Notes: generated from the letters alone by a model not told the origin. A stretch of 36,894 nucleotides of DNA from Pseudomonadota bacterium (GCA_023392975.1 JAEWNA010000081.1:1-36894), one strand, 5' to 3'. Positions 25,224-35,316 are shown, numbered from the stretch's first letter. A program made the numbers and translations.

Positions 25224-26746
25224 TACTCGATCATCACCGGCGTGCTGAACGAAAACAAAAACGATGACCCCTTGCCGGGCAACGACTCCACCCAGATACG
25301 CCCCTTCATCAGCTCCGCCAGCCGCTTGCAGATGGCAAGCCCCAACCCTGCCCCCTGAACCTTCGGAACATCCTCATTCCAGTACTGCACAAAAGGCAGA
25401 AAAATGTCATCCAGACGCTCGGGACGGATCCCTACCCCGGTGTCAGTCACAAAATAGGTGATCGTATACCTGTTCTCACTCCGCGAGACCTTATACCCGT
25501 ACCTTATCTCACCCTCATCCGTGAACTTGATCGCATTGCTCACAAGATTACTGAAGATCTGACTGAGCCTGAGCTCGTCAATATACTGATAAACAGATGT
25601 TTTTGACCTGTCCACAACAGGCGTCAAAACCAGGTTCCTCTTCCCCGATGCCTCCAGCTCATGCGCAAACAGTGACACCATCGAGCCGATAAACCCGTTG
25701 ACCTCAACATTCGTGTACTTGATCTCCATGTTGTTGCTCTCGATGCGCGACATGTCAATCATGTCATTGATCAGCCTGAGCAACCTCTGGGAGTTTACCT
25801 CTATGAGCTTCACCATCTCCGCCTTCTCGTTCTCGGTGGTATCCATCGATGTCAGGATGTTCAGGAATCCCAGCATCGCATTGAGCGGCGTACGTATCTC
25901 GTGACTGAAGTTGGCCAGGAAGGTGGTTTTCAGCCTGTCCGACTCCTCGGCCTGACGCCGCGCAGCAATAAGATCATCCATGATACGCTGCGTCTCGGTG
26001 ATATCCTGGCACGTGCCGTAACGGTAGAGTAACCGGCCGTTCTCATCATACCTGATGTTCGAGTTGACGGTGATGGCCTTCACCTTGCCCTGCGGCGTGA
26101 TGATACGGTAGGTCATCGAATAGGCCTCTTTCTTTTTCTCAATGGCCTCCTCAATGGAAGAGATGAGATAGGACCGGTCCTCGGGATGCGCAAAAGATAT
26201 GTTGTCCTGGTATGTGAACGAGCGGGTGGTGCCCTCATCGGTGAAGATCCTTGAAATCTCCTCGGAACCGAGGTACATATTGGTCTCGGGACGGTATTCC
26301 CACCATCCGAACCGACCAATCCTCTGTGCCTCCTTCAGTCGCTCCTCATTGAGCTCGAGGGCCCGCCGTATGCGGTACTCCTCAGTTACATCGCTGATAA
26401 GGCTTACCTGGAACCTTTCGAGGTAGCTCGTCTGAATCCTGATAATGATGATCCTTCCGTCTTTTCGCTTTGCGGGCCTGATATGAGGCTCACCTGACTT
26501 GCCGCCTGCGGTAACATCCTTCTTATCGGTCTCCGTGGACAGATCCAGCGGAGTCATTCTCTGGAGCTCCTCCGCCGTGTAGCCGAATAGGTCGGCCGCG
26601 GCCCTGTTGACCTTTATGAAACGGTTGGAGGCATTGTCTGTCAGCATTATAGCATATCCGGCCTTGTCAAAGACCTCCCTGTACCTGTTAAAAGTTGCGC
26701 GGGCAATAATGCGCTGAAACAGCCCCCCCGAAGACAGTGTGATCAC
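25223..26746 (-). CDS. Soluble PAS-PAS histidine kinase
   Basis: This 507-residue cytoplasmic sensor kinase has no membrane segment. PAS 1 spans about 20-125 (AGYAIMLTDN, VNRAAADLFGYTAEEL). PAS 2 of the PAS_3 type spans about 140-255 (FGWWEYRPE, FAHPEDRSYL, GTCQDITE). HisKA follows with the phosphorylated His282 in FSHEIRTPLNAMLGF. HATPase_c spans about 385-505: the N-box FSNLVSNAIKF, the G1 box DTGVGI and the G2 box GAGLGLAICKRL. It starts with GTG at 26746 behind AAGGA. No response regulator is adjacent, so it is an orphan. It lies 59 bp after pbpC on the same strand. The signal is unknown. Confidence 0.93.
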   Translation of the reverse strand: MITLSSGGLFQRIIARATFNRYREVFDKAGYAIMLTDNASNRFIKVNRAAADLFGYTAEELQRMTPLDLSTETDKKDVTAGGKSGEPHIRPAKRKDGRIIIIRIQTSYLERFQVSLISDVTEEYRIRRALELNEERLKEAQRIGRFGWWEYRPETNMYLGSEEISRIFTDEGTTRSFTYQDNISFAHPEDRSYLISSIEEAIEKKKEAYSMTYRIITPQGKVKAITVNSNIRYDENGRLLYRYGTCQDITETQRIMDDLIAARRQAEESDRLKTTFLANFSHEIRTPLNAMLGFLNILTSMDTTENEKAEMVKLIEVNSQRLLRLINDMIDMSRIESNNMEIKYTNVEVNGFIGSMVSLFAHELEASGKRNLVLTPVVDRSKTSVYQYIDELRLSQIFSNLVSNAIKFTDEGEIRYGYKVSRSENRYTITYFVTDTGVGIRPERLDDIFLPFVQYWNEDVPKVQGAGLGLAICKRLAELMKGRIWVESLPGKGSSFLFSFSTPVMIE

Positions 26747-26805
26747 CTTTCCTTAAGTTAGATTGGTATGCGTTATTCTGTTAATCCCGTTGTCAGTTTG
26801 ATTAA

Positions 26806-29376
26806 TTATAACGTACCAATGCAGAAAAACTTGCGTGAGACAGTCATTCCTTCGTCATCAACTGCCGTTATGACGTGCTCTCCCTCGCCCACCCTGATCT
26901 CGGTCTGGTGCAAAAACCGGGTCATACCTATATAATTATTGTCGAGGTGCCAGTAAACCAGGGCATTTCCGCGCCGGTGCGCAATCTCGGGCAGCATTGA
27001 CATCATCTGTCCCTGGAGGCTGCGGGGGATGAAGATGCGGGCATCCCGCGGAGGGTAGATGAACTCCATTGACGGCACCGTCTTGTCATCGGAACACCCC
27101 TGGCGGAACGGAGGGAGGGTACGGTATGACGGATTGCGCATGCGATAGTAGTATTCCATTGCCGGGGGCAGGATGAACCATGAACGCGGCACCATTTCGC
27201 GGGGCGAAGCGCAGCTGCTGTTGACACGGTATGTCTCCGTGGTATCGAGGGTCACCACCGTATGATAGGGACAGGCATCGCTCCTGAGCCCCGTCTCCGG
27301 GATCCATTCCTCCCTCGTCTCCGGGCAGTCGGGTCCCGCCCTGTATCCGCTGGCAGCGCAGAGCGAAGCGAGGCTCATCCCCTCTTCGGGCCGCGCGAAC
27401 CATGATGCTGACGGCGGGAGAAGCCTTATTATGTCGAAGAGGAGGGGTGCCGCAGAGGCGATGCCCGACAGTCCCGGCCGACCCTCGCCGTCGGCGTTGC
27501 CCGCCCACACCGCAACGATGTGCGACGGTGTGGTGCCGATGGCCCAGGCATCACGGAAGCCGAAGCTGGTGCCGGTTTTCCAGGCCACCTCCGGCGCACT
27601 CCCGAAATACTGCCACCCTGTCTCCGTCTCGGGCCTGTTGACCCTGCGAAGAGCCTCATAGGTGAGCCAGACGGCGGAGGGAGAAAGAGGATTTGCGATT
27701 TGCGATTTGCGATTTGCGATTTGAGATGTGCGACTGTGTCCGCCCGCTGGCGGATGTGCGATTTGGGAATCAGCATTCGAGGATTGAGAATTATGACTAC
27801 CGTCCCGATCCGCCAGCCGGCGGATGCCGGATTTCGCCTCCGTCGGAGGCTCAAACTGCTGACTGCTGACTGCCGACTGCTGACTGCCGACAGAGGACAG
27901 AGGACTGCTGACTGCCGACTGCTGACTGCTGACTGCCGACTGCTGACTGCCGACTGAGGACTGAGGACTGAGGACTGCCGGCTGGGGACTGTCAGAAAGG
28001 CTGCGGGCCATGGCGGCGTATGCCTGTGCCAGCTCCAGCAGCGTGGCCTCGCCGCCGCCGAGGATGAGCGAGAGGCCGTAGTGCGAGGCGGGCTTCGTGA
28101 AGGTGGTGAAGCCCATCTGACGGAGAAGGATGAGGAAACGTTCCTCCTCGTACATCTGGAGCATCCTGACAGCCGGGATGTTGAGCGAGCGGGCCAGCGC
28201 ATCACCGGCCGGCACGGCGCCGCTGTAAGTGAAATCGGCGTTCTCGGGACGGAAGCCCTGGAAACGCGTAGGGATATCAGGGATGAGCGCGTTCGGCAGG
28301 AGCTGTCCCGAGGAGAGGAGCGCCGCGTAGAGAAACGGCTTCATGATGCTGCCCGTGCTGCGCGGCGCGGTCACCATATCCACATCGCGACCGTGCCTGC
28401 CGGTGGTGTCGGCGAGAGTGCTGTTGCCCACCCAGGCAACACAGTTGCCGGTGGCCACCTCAACGACTACGGCGGCGGCGTTATGAATGCCATTGCCCTC
28501 CATGACAGCCACATGCCTGTCGACCAGCCCGGTCACATCAGTTTGCAGCTGCGGATCAATAGCTGTACGTATCCTGGCGCCCGGCTGCTCAAGCCATAAC
28601 CTGCTGGTGAGATGCGGCGCCAGCGAGGGCATAGGCATCGCTGCACCGGGAAGAGGCTCGCTCATGGCAAGCTCACAGGTCAGAGAGTCAATATGACCCC
28701 TCTCTGCCAGCGTCATCAGCAGCCTGTCACGCTTCTCACGGAGTTTTTCCGAATTGCGCCCGGGATAGATCAGCGACGGCGCATTGGGCAACACCGCCAG
28801 GGTTGCCGCCTCAGCCCAGCTCATGTCAGCAGTGCCCCTGCCGGTATATCTCCAGGCTGCAGCCTCTATCCCGACGGTGTTCCCTCCGAATGGGGCATTG
28901 GCGGCATACATTGTAAGGATAGCCTTCTTTGACCGGAAGATCTCCAGTTTGACGGCAGAGAGCATCTCTATGACCTTGCCGCCGTAGCTGCGCTCCGGGT
29001 TGCCGCGCGAGAGCCTCGCCACCTGCATCGTGATCGTGCTGCCGCCGCGGACGATCTCTCCCGCCCTGATATTGTCAGTGAGCGCCTTTACAACTGCAAC
29101 GGGATTGACCCCGGGATGCCAGCGGAACCAGCGGTCCTCGTAGTTGATGAGACAGGTTATGTATTTGTCCGGCAGGCTGTCGGGAGGAGGGAACCGCCAC
29201 TGGCCGTCAGCGGCCACACGGGCGCCGAGGAGTGTGCCGTCGGCAGCCTCCGCCACGGTCGACAGCGGAGCGCGGAATGAGGGCATCGGCGCCGCGAGGA
29301 TGGCGAGGAGGAGCGTGGCGAGGGCTGCGGTTACAATTCTTAATGGTCTACGACCATGTATTATTTTGTGTTTCAC
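26806..29376 (-). CDS. pbpC: Penicillin-binding protein 1C with an in-frame heptamer-repeat insert
   Basis: This bifunctional peptidoglycan synthase acts at the outer face of the inner membrane. The 856-residue protein has a membrane anchor (about 13-30), a GT51 glycosyltransferase domain with Glu80 in NYEDRWF and RGGSTITMQVARL (110-122), and a transpeptidase domain with SIMK (343-346), SLN (397-399) and KTG (600-602). The C-terminal BiPBP_C domain reaches the end. Residues about 462-566, between LELAQAYAAMA and SAVWLTYEAL, are an insertion of SQQSAVS-type repeats made of 7-bp DNA units; the family lacks this. Residues 7-15 are encoded by a hairpin element (29332-29358). It is paired with an alpha-2-macroglobulin gene upstream, as in the E. 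coli yfhM-pbpC pair. The insert leaves the frame open, so function may be kept. Confidence 0.93.
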   Translation of the reverse strand: MKHKIIHGRRPLRIVTAALATLLLAILAAPMPSFRAPLSTVAEAADGTLLGARVAADGQWRFPPPDSLPDKYITCLINYEDRWFRWHPGVNPVAVVKALTDNIRAGEIVRGGSTITMQVARLSRGNPERSYGGKVIEMLSAVKLEIFRSKKAILTMYAANAPFGGNTVGIEAAAWRYTGRGTADMSWAEAATLAVLPNAPSLIYPGRNSEKLREKRDRLLMTLAERGHIDSLTCELAMSEPLPGAAMPMPSLAPHLTSRLWLEQPGARIRTAIDPQLQTDVTGLVDRHVAVMEGNGIHNAAAVVVEVATGNCVAWVGNSTLADTTGRHGRDVDMVTAPRSTGSIMKPFLYAALLSSGQLLPNALIPDIPTRFQGFRPENADFTYSGAVPAGDALARSLNIPAVRMLQMYEEERFLILLRQMGFTTFTKPASHYGLSLILGGGEATLLELAQAYAAMARSLSDSPQPAVLSPQSSVGSQQSAVSSQQSAVSSPLSSVGSQQSAVSSQQFEPPTEAKSGIRRLADRDGSHNSQSSNADSQIAHPPAGGHSRTSQIANRKSQIANPLSPSAVWLTYEALRRVNRPETETGWQYFGSAPEVAWKTGTSFGFRDAWAIGTTPSHIVAVWAGNADGEGRPGLSGIASAAPLLFDIIRLLPPSASWFARPEEGMSLASLCAASGYRAGPDCPETREEWIPETGLRSDACPYHTVVTLDTTETYRVNSSCASPREMVPRSWFILPPAMEYYYRMRNPSYRTLPPFRQGCSDDKTVPSMEFIYPPRDARIFIPRSLQGQMMSMLPEIAHRRGNALVYWHLDNNYIGMTRFLHQTEIRVGEGEHVITAVDDEGMTVSRKFFCIGTL
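27690..27717. repeat. Heptanucleotide tandem repeat GATTTGC x4 inside pbpC
   Basis: Four perfect GATTTGC units are followed by degenerate units to about 27735. The unit length is not a multiple of 3. Short palindromes (GCCTCC-GTC-GGAGGC; ATCCGCC-AGCC-GGCGGAT) lie between this array and the next. Confidence 0.9.
27855..27991. repeat. Heptanucleotide tandem repeat ACTGCYG/ACTGAGG, about 19 units, inside pbpC
   Basis: Units ACTGCTG, ACTGCCG, ACAGAGG and ACTGAGG follow each other without a break in 7-bp register. Three units make 21 bp, which explains the seven-residue protein repeat SQQSAVS. It resembles the heptamer STRR repeats described in cyanobacteria. Confidence 0.92.
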
Positions 29377-29687
29377 CTTGTTACAATTCTTGATGGTCTA
29401 CGACCATCCCCATCCATTAACGTTCAGTTCTACAATTCCTGATGACCTACGGCCATCCCCACAAGGTGCCCATCCGTGGCCACCTCGTAGAGGTGGAAGA
29501 ATTGTACAGGCATGACACCCGAAAACACCCCCGGGGCGGGTGGGTGGGGGCATCCCTTCCTACAATTCTTGATGGTCTACGACCATCGGTTTTGTGTTGT
29601 TCTCCCTATCTACAATTCTTAATGGTCTACGACCATCGGTTTTGTGTTGTTCTCCCTATCTACAATTCTTGATGCTCTACGAGCATC
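29332..29687. repeat. Island of seven TACAATTC hairpin elements between the alpha-2-macroglobulin gene and pbpC
   Basis: Heads and stems: 29332 (AATGGTC), 29382 (GATGGTC), 29431 (GATGACC), 29480-29506 on the minus strand (CCACCTC), 29561 (GATGGTC), 29611 (AATGGTC) and 29661 (GATGCTC). Each has a TAC loop and a matching second arm; the third has an A-C mismatch. The last three lie at exact 50-bp spacing with the shared spacer GGTTTTGTGTTGTTCTCC. The first lies inside the pbpC coding start. No gene is supported in the 372 bp between the two coding regions. Confidence 0.9.
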
Positions 29688-29709
29688 GCCACAAATGGCA
29701 ATCTCTATA

Positions 29710-29737
29710 ATTCGCAACTCGCACATCGAAATTCGCA
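29710..29737. repeat. Degenerate heptamer repeat, consensus ATTCGCA
   Basis: ATTCGCA, ACTCGCA, CATCGAA and ATTCGCA occur in 7-bp register just beyond the 3' end of the alpha-2-macroglobulin gene. It is short and imperfect. Confidence 0.5.
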
Positions 29738-29748
29738 AATCCACTATC

Positions 29749-32700
29749 CTACTTCCGGACCTCTACAGGGAATCCCGGGCGGCGGGCGGAGATGCTGCCG
29801 TCATAGAGCGCTTCACAGACCACCGCGGGCATGCTGTAGGAACCACGATACGAGGCTGTCAGAATGATGAAGAACCGCTTCGTCTCACCCGGCCGCAACG
29901 TAAAATATGTATAAACCCTGTCGTCACGGAAATCGCGGTAATCATAGGATGCCTCCTTCATCTGCAACCCGGCCTCAAACAGCCGCGTGTTCTGTATCTC
30001 CCACCCCGACGGCACCATCTGCGTCAGCGCCAGGTTCGACACCTGACGGAACGTGGTGTTAGTCACATCCACAGCCATGACAAAACTGTAACCCTGCTGC
30101 AGGGACGAGACATCCACAGGCTTCTGCTCCATATCAAGCCAGGCAACCTTCATGGTGAGATTGTTCTCCTTCACTGTCATATCGGCAGTGGTGGGCACAC
30201 CCTCCTCGGTAAAGGTCACAAACAGCGGACTGTCGCTCTCATTCGCAACAACCAGTTTGTTCGGACCTGCCGCGGGAACAAACGACCTCATCACTGCCCC
30301 GCCGTCGGAGCTCAGCTTCTCCTTCTTACCGTTTATCTCCAGCGTCGCCTTCATCTGTTTGCTGCCGTCAGCCTTCACCGACTTCGCATAGTTCATGTAT
30401 GCAAACAGCCCCCAGGCGGTGGTCTGCGTGCTGCACCACGAGTTGCTGCTGAGCTCCGCCGCCACCGTCTTCAGCAGATCCAGCGCCCCGGCACTGTTAC
30501 CCATGCGGGTGAGCGTATAGAGAATGATCGACTGGTCCCTGAGACTGCTGCCGTAGTAGTGATACACATATTCGTCCTCGGTCTTCAGGTTGCGCACATC
30601 GATGAGCGTCTGCGCCACCTCCGTCCTGCCAGAAGCGGCATAGGAAGCGGCCAGGAACCACCGGGCCAGCGACGGCAGTGTTGTTATCTCGCGCATGCGG
30701 TTCATCGCTCCCTTGTCTGGCGCGCCGGCCAGCGCCAGCGTGAAGAGCCTGTAAGCCTGATCGTTGGCCGTATAGCGGTACTGCTCCTGGTACCTCCATG
30801 CCGAGGCCTGCTTCCTCTGGTACGAGATCCATTTGTTCAGGAACCCGGAGGGCAGTGTATATCCTGCTTTTTGCGCTTCCAGCGCGAAGTGGCCCGCGTA
30901 GGATGTCACCCAGTCATCGGGGTACGGTCCCCCGGGCCACAGCGTCAGCGCCCCCGAAGCGATCTGCCTCGAGGCGACGGCACGAAGGGCCTCCTGCACA
31001 TTATAGCGGATACGGCCGGGATCGGCCAGCCCCTCGCCAAGCAGCTCCGGCAGGTATACCTGCGGGAACGCCGCCGAGGTGATCTGCTCCGTGCACCCGT
31101 GCGGGAACGAGGTAAGATAACCCAGCCGCCTGCTCAGATTGACCGACGGCAGATTGAAAATCTCCACGGAAGCCGACGCGGTGCCGTCCAACCCGAAGGG
31201 CTCAAAGCTCTTCGTGAATGTCTCGCCCGCAGCCAGCACCTTCGTCTCTGCCCTCCTGTCGGGCGGGTTCGGTGACCGCACGGGGATATTCAGGCTGTAG
31301 GTCGCCTGCTCGCCCCCGCCACCGGCATTGACGGTGATGGCAGCGGTACCGGGTCGCTCTGCGGTATTGAACATCAGCTCAAGATCCTGGTCGCCCGGCT
31401 CACTGAACTTCACGGCACCGGATGCCTCCGTGAAGCTGATCATCTCATTGGATGAGGCTGTCACGCTGACATCGGTGATACCCTTCTCCTGCGCGAACAC
31501 CGTCACCGGCAGCGCCACCTTGTCGCCCGGCGAGAGCACCCTTGGCGCAGTGGCGAGGATCATCAGCGGATCGGATACTGTCACTGTCTTCTCGGCTGCG
31601 CCGAAGCTGTTGGCCTTGCCGGCCGCGGTGACCATCACCCTGACCGACCCGGTGTACTGCGGGAGCCGTATCGTGTGCGATCCGGTCCTTCCCGGGGCGA
31701 GGGTGAAGGGCGCTATGAAACGGACCACCGGCTCGAACCGCCGTTCCCTGTTCTTGCTCTGGTCCACGGCAGCCTCGCTGCCCCCTATCGCGAAGGCGCG
31801 ACCCAGCTTGCCCCCGAAGGCGCCGAAGACAATATCATATAGATCCCAGGTCCGCACCCCGAGGGAGTGCTTGACGAAGAACCACTTCCACGGATCGGGC
31901 GTGCGGAAGCCGGTGAGGTCAAGCAGCCCCTCGTCAACCACCGCAAGGGTGTAGGTCATCTCCTGCCTGTGCTTCTCCTCAATGCGTATCTCAACCTCCT
32001 GCTGCGAGCGGATCTTGTCCGGCATCGTGATGACCGGCTCAAGCTTGGTGGCCGGATCCTCCACCATCACCGGGATCACCCCGTACAGCCGCACGGGTGC
32101 ATCATTAACTGTCTGTGAATGAGGCTGCAGCATTGTAACGTAGAGGTAGGCGTTGGGCGCCATGGCGGCGGTGGCCTTCACCTTCACCTCGGTGTTGCCG
32201 GCCTGCGTCTTAACCTCCGTGACATCGATCAGCGAGGTGCTGTTCTCTATCGTGATGATGGCGCGACCGTTCTCCGGCGACGGGAAGGTGAGGCTGATCT
32301 CATCGCCCACGCTGTATTTCTCCTTGTCAGTGTTGAGCTGCAGCAGGCTGGCGCCGTCGTTGCCGCCGGGCTTCATGCCGTAATCCCACGGCCAGTCGAC
32401 CAGCACAATCATACCGGTTGAGTGCCCCGAGGGGAGCGTTGCGCGCACAAGGTAACGGCCCCACTGCTCACGGTCAATGCTGAACGAGGTCTTCCCCTCG
32501 CCGCCGGTAGTTGTGATCGTCTCCGAAAAGATGTTGCTGCTGCGCCCGCGGGAGATGTATGACCCGAGGTACTCGTCGTCCGACTCCCACCACCAGCGGT
32601 AGTCGAGCTTGTAGACGTTTATCTCCACCTCGCTGCGGACCGGCTTGCCGTTCTTGTCGAGGGTCACCAGCCTGACCTCGTTGGGCCTGTCGGTGTATAT

Positions 32701-35316
32701 CATGCGGCCGGTGGCGCCCAGTGCCGGGATGTTCATCCCCACGAAGGCCGGGAACGGCGCATACGGTACCACCGTCTGGGTGATGCTGGCATCGCCGCCC
32801 TTCTCAAACACCCTGGTAGTGAAGATGGCGTTCAGCATGCCCGGGGCCTGCAGCTCCTCGTCGGGGGTGAAGCTGACAGTGGCCTCGCCGCTGCTGTTGA
32901 TGCTCCCCTCGAAGACTGTCTGCGACTCAAACCAGAACTGTGCGGCAGGATCGTCAAAGTTGTACTGGCCGTACCTCTCGAACTTCGTCTTCACCGGCTT
33001 GAGGAGGAGCTCCACGGTCGATTTCATGTCGCGGGCCACGGTGCCGTTGAGCCATGTGACCTTCATGCTGCCGCGAAGGGTCTTGCTCTCGCCGCCGGCG
33101 ACCTCTCCCGGGAAGTCGAGCTTTATCTTCAGCCTGTTGGGCTTGACGGTCTCGACCTTGATTATGCGTGTGAAGGTGGCTGCGCCGATGCGTACCTGGG
33201 CCCGGTAGTTGCCGGTCTCCGCATCGTCGGATGTTACGGTTGTAAAGGCCAGGAACCCTTTGTCATTCAGCGTTGCAACCTGCTCGTCGATGCGCTGCCC
33301 CTTATTGTTGTAAAGCTCGAAGTGGACCGGGTGGCCAGCAGGAAGCCCCTTGCCCAGATCGCGGACAATCACTCCCACATATATTGAGTCTCCCGGCCTG
33401 CGCACATCGCGCTCGGTGAAGAGGAAGGCGCGGATACCATCCTGCGGGGTCTCGCCGGAGACATCGAAGGAACTCATTGACAGTGCATTGCCGTCCTGCA
33501 GCGAGAGGTAGTTGCGGTTCTTGTCCTTGCGTGCTATGACGAGTATCGGCTTGCGCGGGCATGCTATCGATGCCGCACCGTCCTTGCCCGTGGTGGCTGT
33601 CCCCATCAGCTGGTTCTGGAAGTCGTAGACCTCAACGGTGGCGGCGTCCACGGGATCGGCGGAGCGGATGTCACGGACGAAGACCCTGAGTGTGTTGTCA
33701 GTGCCGCTCTTGGCAATGATTCCCAGGTCAGAGGCCAGGATATTCCTCACCAGCTTCTTCGAGGGATTGTAGAAGGCGTCACTGCACGGGTTTTCGTTCT
33801 CTCGCCAGTTGTAGGCATAGTTGTAGAAGATACCTTCATCGGAGAGGGAGTAGTAGTCCTCCGACCCCTCCCAGGCGCGGTCCTGGTCGGCAAGATCAAG
33901 CATCTCCTCATATTTGGAGGGTTTACGTTCGCCGGTGCAGGGATAGAGCGAGTATGACGGGCGCATCCCGAGCTCTATGCGGTAGAGAATCCCCGGCTCG
34001 GGCTCGATGTAGTTTGCGAGGTCAATAGTAAAGAGATTGTACTTGTTCGGGTCGAAGCCTGCCCCGCCGGTCAGATCGACGCGGCCGCGGTAGACGGGAC
34101 GGCCGAACTGCCTTATCTCCCCGCCGTAGTACGATGCCTCACCCATGCTGTTCTGCTGCAGGAAGTAAGGGAGGTTGTTCTCGAAGATCTTGATGACCGT
34201 CAGATCGACCGCGCTGAGGTTGGCAGCCAGGAAGGGGAAGATGAGGTTTCCCGATGAGGGCATGATGACACCACGGCCGGCTGACCTGATGCCGGGCTCC
34301 ACCGGGGTGAAGTTGATGCTCCGCCTGACGGCCTCCTCCAGCCGCTGGCCTCGGGTGTTTTTCAGTGCGCCGTCAACAACGACTTCCACCACGCCGACGA
34401 TGTTGTCACCGGGGATGACGAGCAGCCTGTTGGCCTCGGCGCTGACGGTGAGAGGATGCTGGGGTTCGGTCGTGACCATGCCGTCGAGCTCGCCGGTGGC
34501 ATCGATCAGGTCGGAGAAGAAGATCTCTATGCTCTTGCTCTCGCCGGCGCTGACCCTCACATCGGTGACAGTGAAGACACCGTCGGCAGGGATCGTCACG
34601 GCGAGATCGCCCTTCGTCTTTATCCCGTAAGCATTGCCGTTCCAGGCCACCGTGAGGGTACTCTCCTCCTTCGCTCTGCGTATCTTTTCTATTGCAAAGG
34701 AGTGGACATTGTTGCCCGAATGTTCCCATTTGATTGTCTCATCGCGCTTGCCGACACGGGCGGTGAGGTATTTTTCAACCTCTGCATTGTCAGTGTAGTC
34801 GGCTGTGATGACGGTGCCCGAGAGCGAGTAGGTGTTGCCGTCGGGGAGGTCAACTGTAACCGGGTTCAGGTTGACGGTGAAGTTTTTTTCAACGGTGCGG
34901 AAGCTGAGGGGGAAGAGTTTGAAGCGTTCCTCCGTGTCTCCGATTTTGCTCAGGTCGAGGGTGCCCTGGTAGGCTGTGCCCGGCGCCAGCGGCCTGGCGG
35001 GTCTGAAGACGAGGGTGAGGCTGTCGGCCCACTCCGCCTCGCCCTTCACTGCCGGGGTGAAGGTGAAGAGGCTCTGTGTGCGGGAGCGGTTGGCGGTGGC
35101 GGCGAACCCGGGGGTGAGGACCACCTGGAGCGTGCCGTTGGCGGGCACTGTCCCGGAGGTGTAGGCGGAGATGTACTTGCTGAAGCCCCTGTCAATGACG
35201 GTTACGGCGGGCGAGGCGGCTCCGGGGCCGCCGGCGCCGGGCTCTTTCTTACCTTTTCCGCATGACATGACAATGACGGCAACCACAGCCGCAACCAGGA
35301 GAAGACGACGGTTCAT
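29749..35316 (-). CDS. Alpha-2-macroglobulin family lipoprotein with intact thioester
   Basis: Bacterial alpha-2-macroglobulins trap attacking proteases by covalent capture when a bait region is cut. The 1855-residue protein has a lipoprotein signal with Cys19 (VIVMSC), so it should be anchored in a membrane. It has a long series of MG-type beta domains, an A2M domain near 1190-1290 (FIAPFTLAPGRTGSHTIRLP) and the thioester motif GCTEQ with Cys1408 and Gln1411 in a helical TED domain. The MG10-type end region contains YTYFTLRPGETKRFFI. Length is normal for Bacteroidetes forms. It lies 22 bp after the upstream lipoprotein gene and 372 bp before pbpC. Together they suggest periplasmic defence plus wall repair. 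Confidence 0.94.
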   Translation of the reverse strand: MNRRLLLVAAVVAVIVMSCGKGKKEPGAGGPGAASPAVTVIDRGFSKYISAYTSGTVPANGTLQVVLTPGFAATANRSRTQSLFTFTPAVKGEAEWADSLTLVFRPARPLAPGTAYQGTLDLSKIGDTEERFKLFPLSFRTVEKNFTVNLNPVTVDLPDGNTYSLSGTVITADYTDNAEVEKYLTARVGKRDETIKWEHSGNNVHSFAIEKIRRAKEESTLTVAWNGNAYGIKTKGDLAVTIPADGVFTVTDVRVSAGESKSIEIFFSDLIDATGELDGMVTTEPQHPLTVSAEANRLLVIPGDNIVGVVEVVVDGALKNTRGQRLEEAVRRSINFTPVEPGIRSAGRGVIMPSSGNLIFPFLAANLSAVDLTVIKIFENNLPYFLQQNSMGEASYYGGEIRQFGRPVYRGRVDLTGGAGFDPNKYNLFTIDLANYIEPEPGILYRIELGMRPSYSLYPCTGERKPSKYEEMLDLADQDRAWEGSEDYYSLSDEGIFYNYAYNWRENENPCSDAFYNPSKKLVRNILASDLGIIAKSGTDNTLRVFVRDIRSADPVDAATVEVYDFQNQLMGTATTGKDGAASIACPRKPILVIARKDKNRNYLSLQDGNALSMSSFDVSGETPQDGIRAFLFTERDVRRPGDSIYVGVIVRDLGKGLPAGHPVHFELYNNKGQRIDEQVATLNDKGFLAFTTVTSDDAETGNYRAQVRIGAATFTRIIKVETVKPNRLKIKLDFPGEVAGGESKTLRGSMKVTWLNGTVARDMKSTVELLLKPVKTKFERYGQYNFDDPAAQFWFESQTVFEGSINSSGEATVSFTPDEELQAPGMLNAIFTTRVFEKGGDASITQTVVPYAPFPAFVGMNIPALGATGRMIYTDRPNEVRLVTLDKNGKPVRSEVEINVYKLDYRWWWESDDEYLGSYISRGRSSNIFSETITTTGGEGKTSFSIDREQWGRYLVRATLPSGHSTGMIVLVDWPWDYGMKPGGNDGASLLQLNTDKEKYSVGDEISLTFPSPENGRAIITIENSTSLIDVTEVKTQAGNTEVKVKATAAMAPNAYLYVTMLQPHSQTVNDAPVRLYGVIPVMVEDPATKLEPVITMPDKIRSQQEVEIRIEEKHRQEMTYTLAVVDEGLLDLTGFRTPDPWKWFFVKHSLGVRTWDLYDIVFGAFGGKLGRAFAIGGSEAAVDQSKNRERRFEPVVRFIAPFTLAPGRTGSHTIRLPQYTGSVRVMVTAAGKANSFGAAEKTVTVSDPLMILATAPRVLSPGDKVALPVTVFAQEKGITDVSVTASSNEMISFTEASGAVKFSEPGDQDLELMFNTAERPGTAAITVNAGGGGEQATYSLNIPVRSPNPPDRRAETKVLAAGETFTKSFEPFGLDGTASASVEIFNLPSVNLSRRLGYLTSFPHGCTEQITSAAFPQVYLPELLGEGLADPGRIRYNVQEALRAVASRQIASGALTLWPGGPYPDDWVTSYAGHFALEAQKAGYTLPSGFLNKWISYQRKQASAWRYQEQYRYTANDQAYRLFTLALAGAPDKGAMNRMREITTLPSLARWFLAASYAASGRTEVAQTLIDVRNLKTEDEYVYHYYGSSLRDQSIILYTLTRMGNSAGALDLLKTVAAELSSNSWCSTQTTAWGLFAYMNYAKSVKADGSKQMKATLEINGKKEKLSSDGGAVMRSFVPAAGPNKLVVANESDSPLFVTFTEEGVPTTADMTVKENNLTMKVAWLDMEQKPVDVSSLQQGYSFVMAVDVTNTTFRQVSNLALTQMVPSGWEIQNTRLFEAGLQMKEASYDYRDFRDDRVYTYFTLRPGETKRFFIILTASYRGSYSMPAVVCEALYDGSISARRPGFPVEVRK

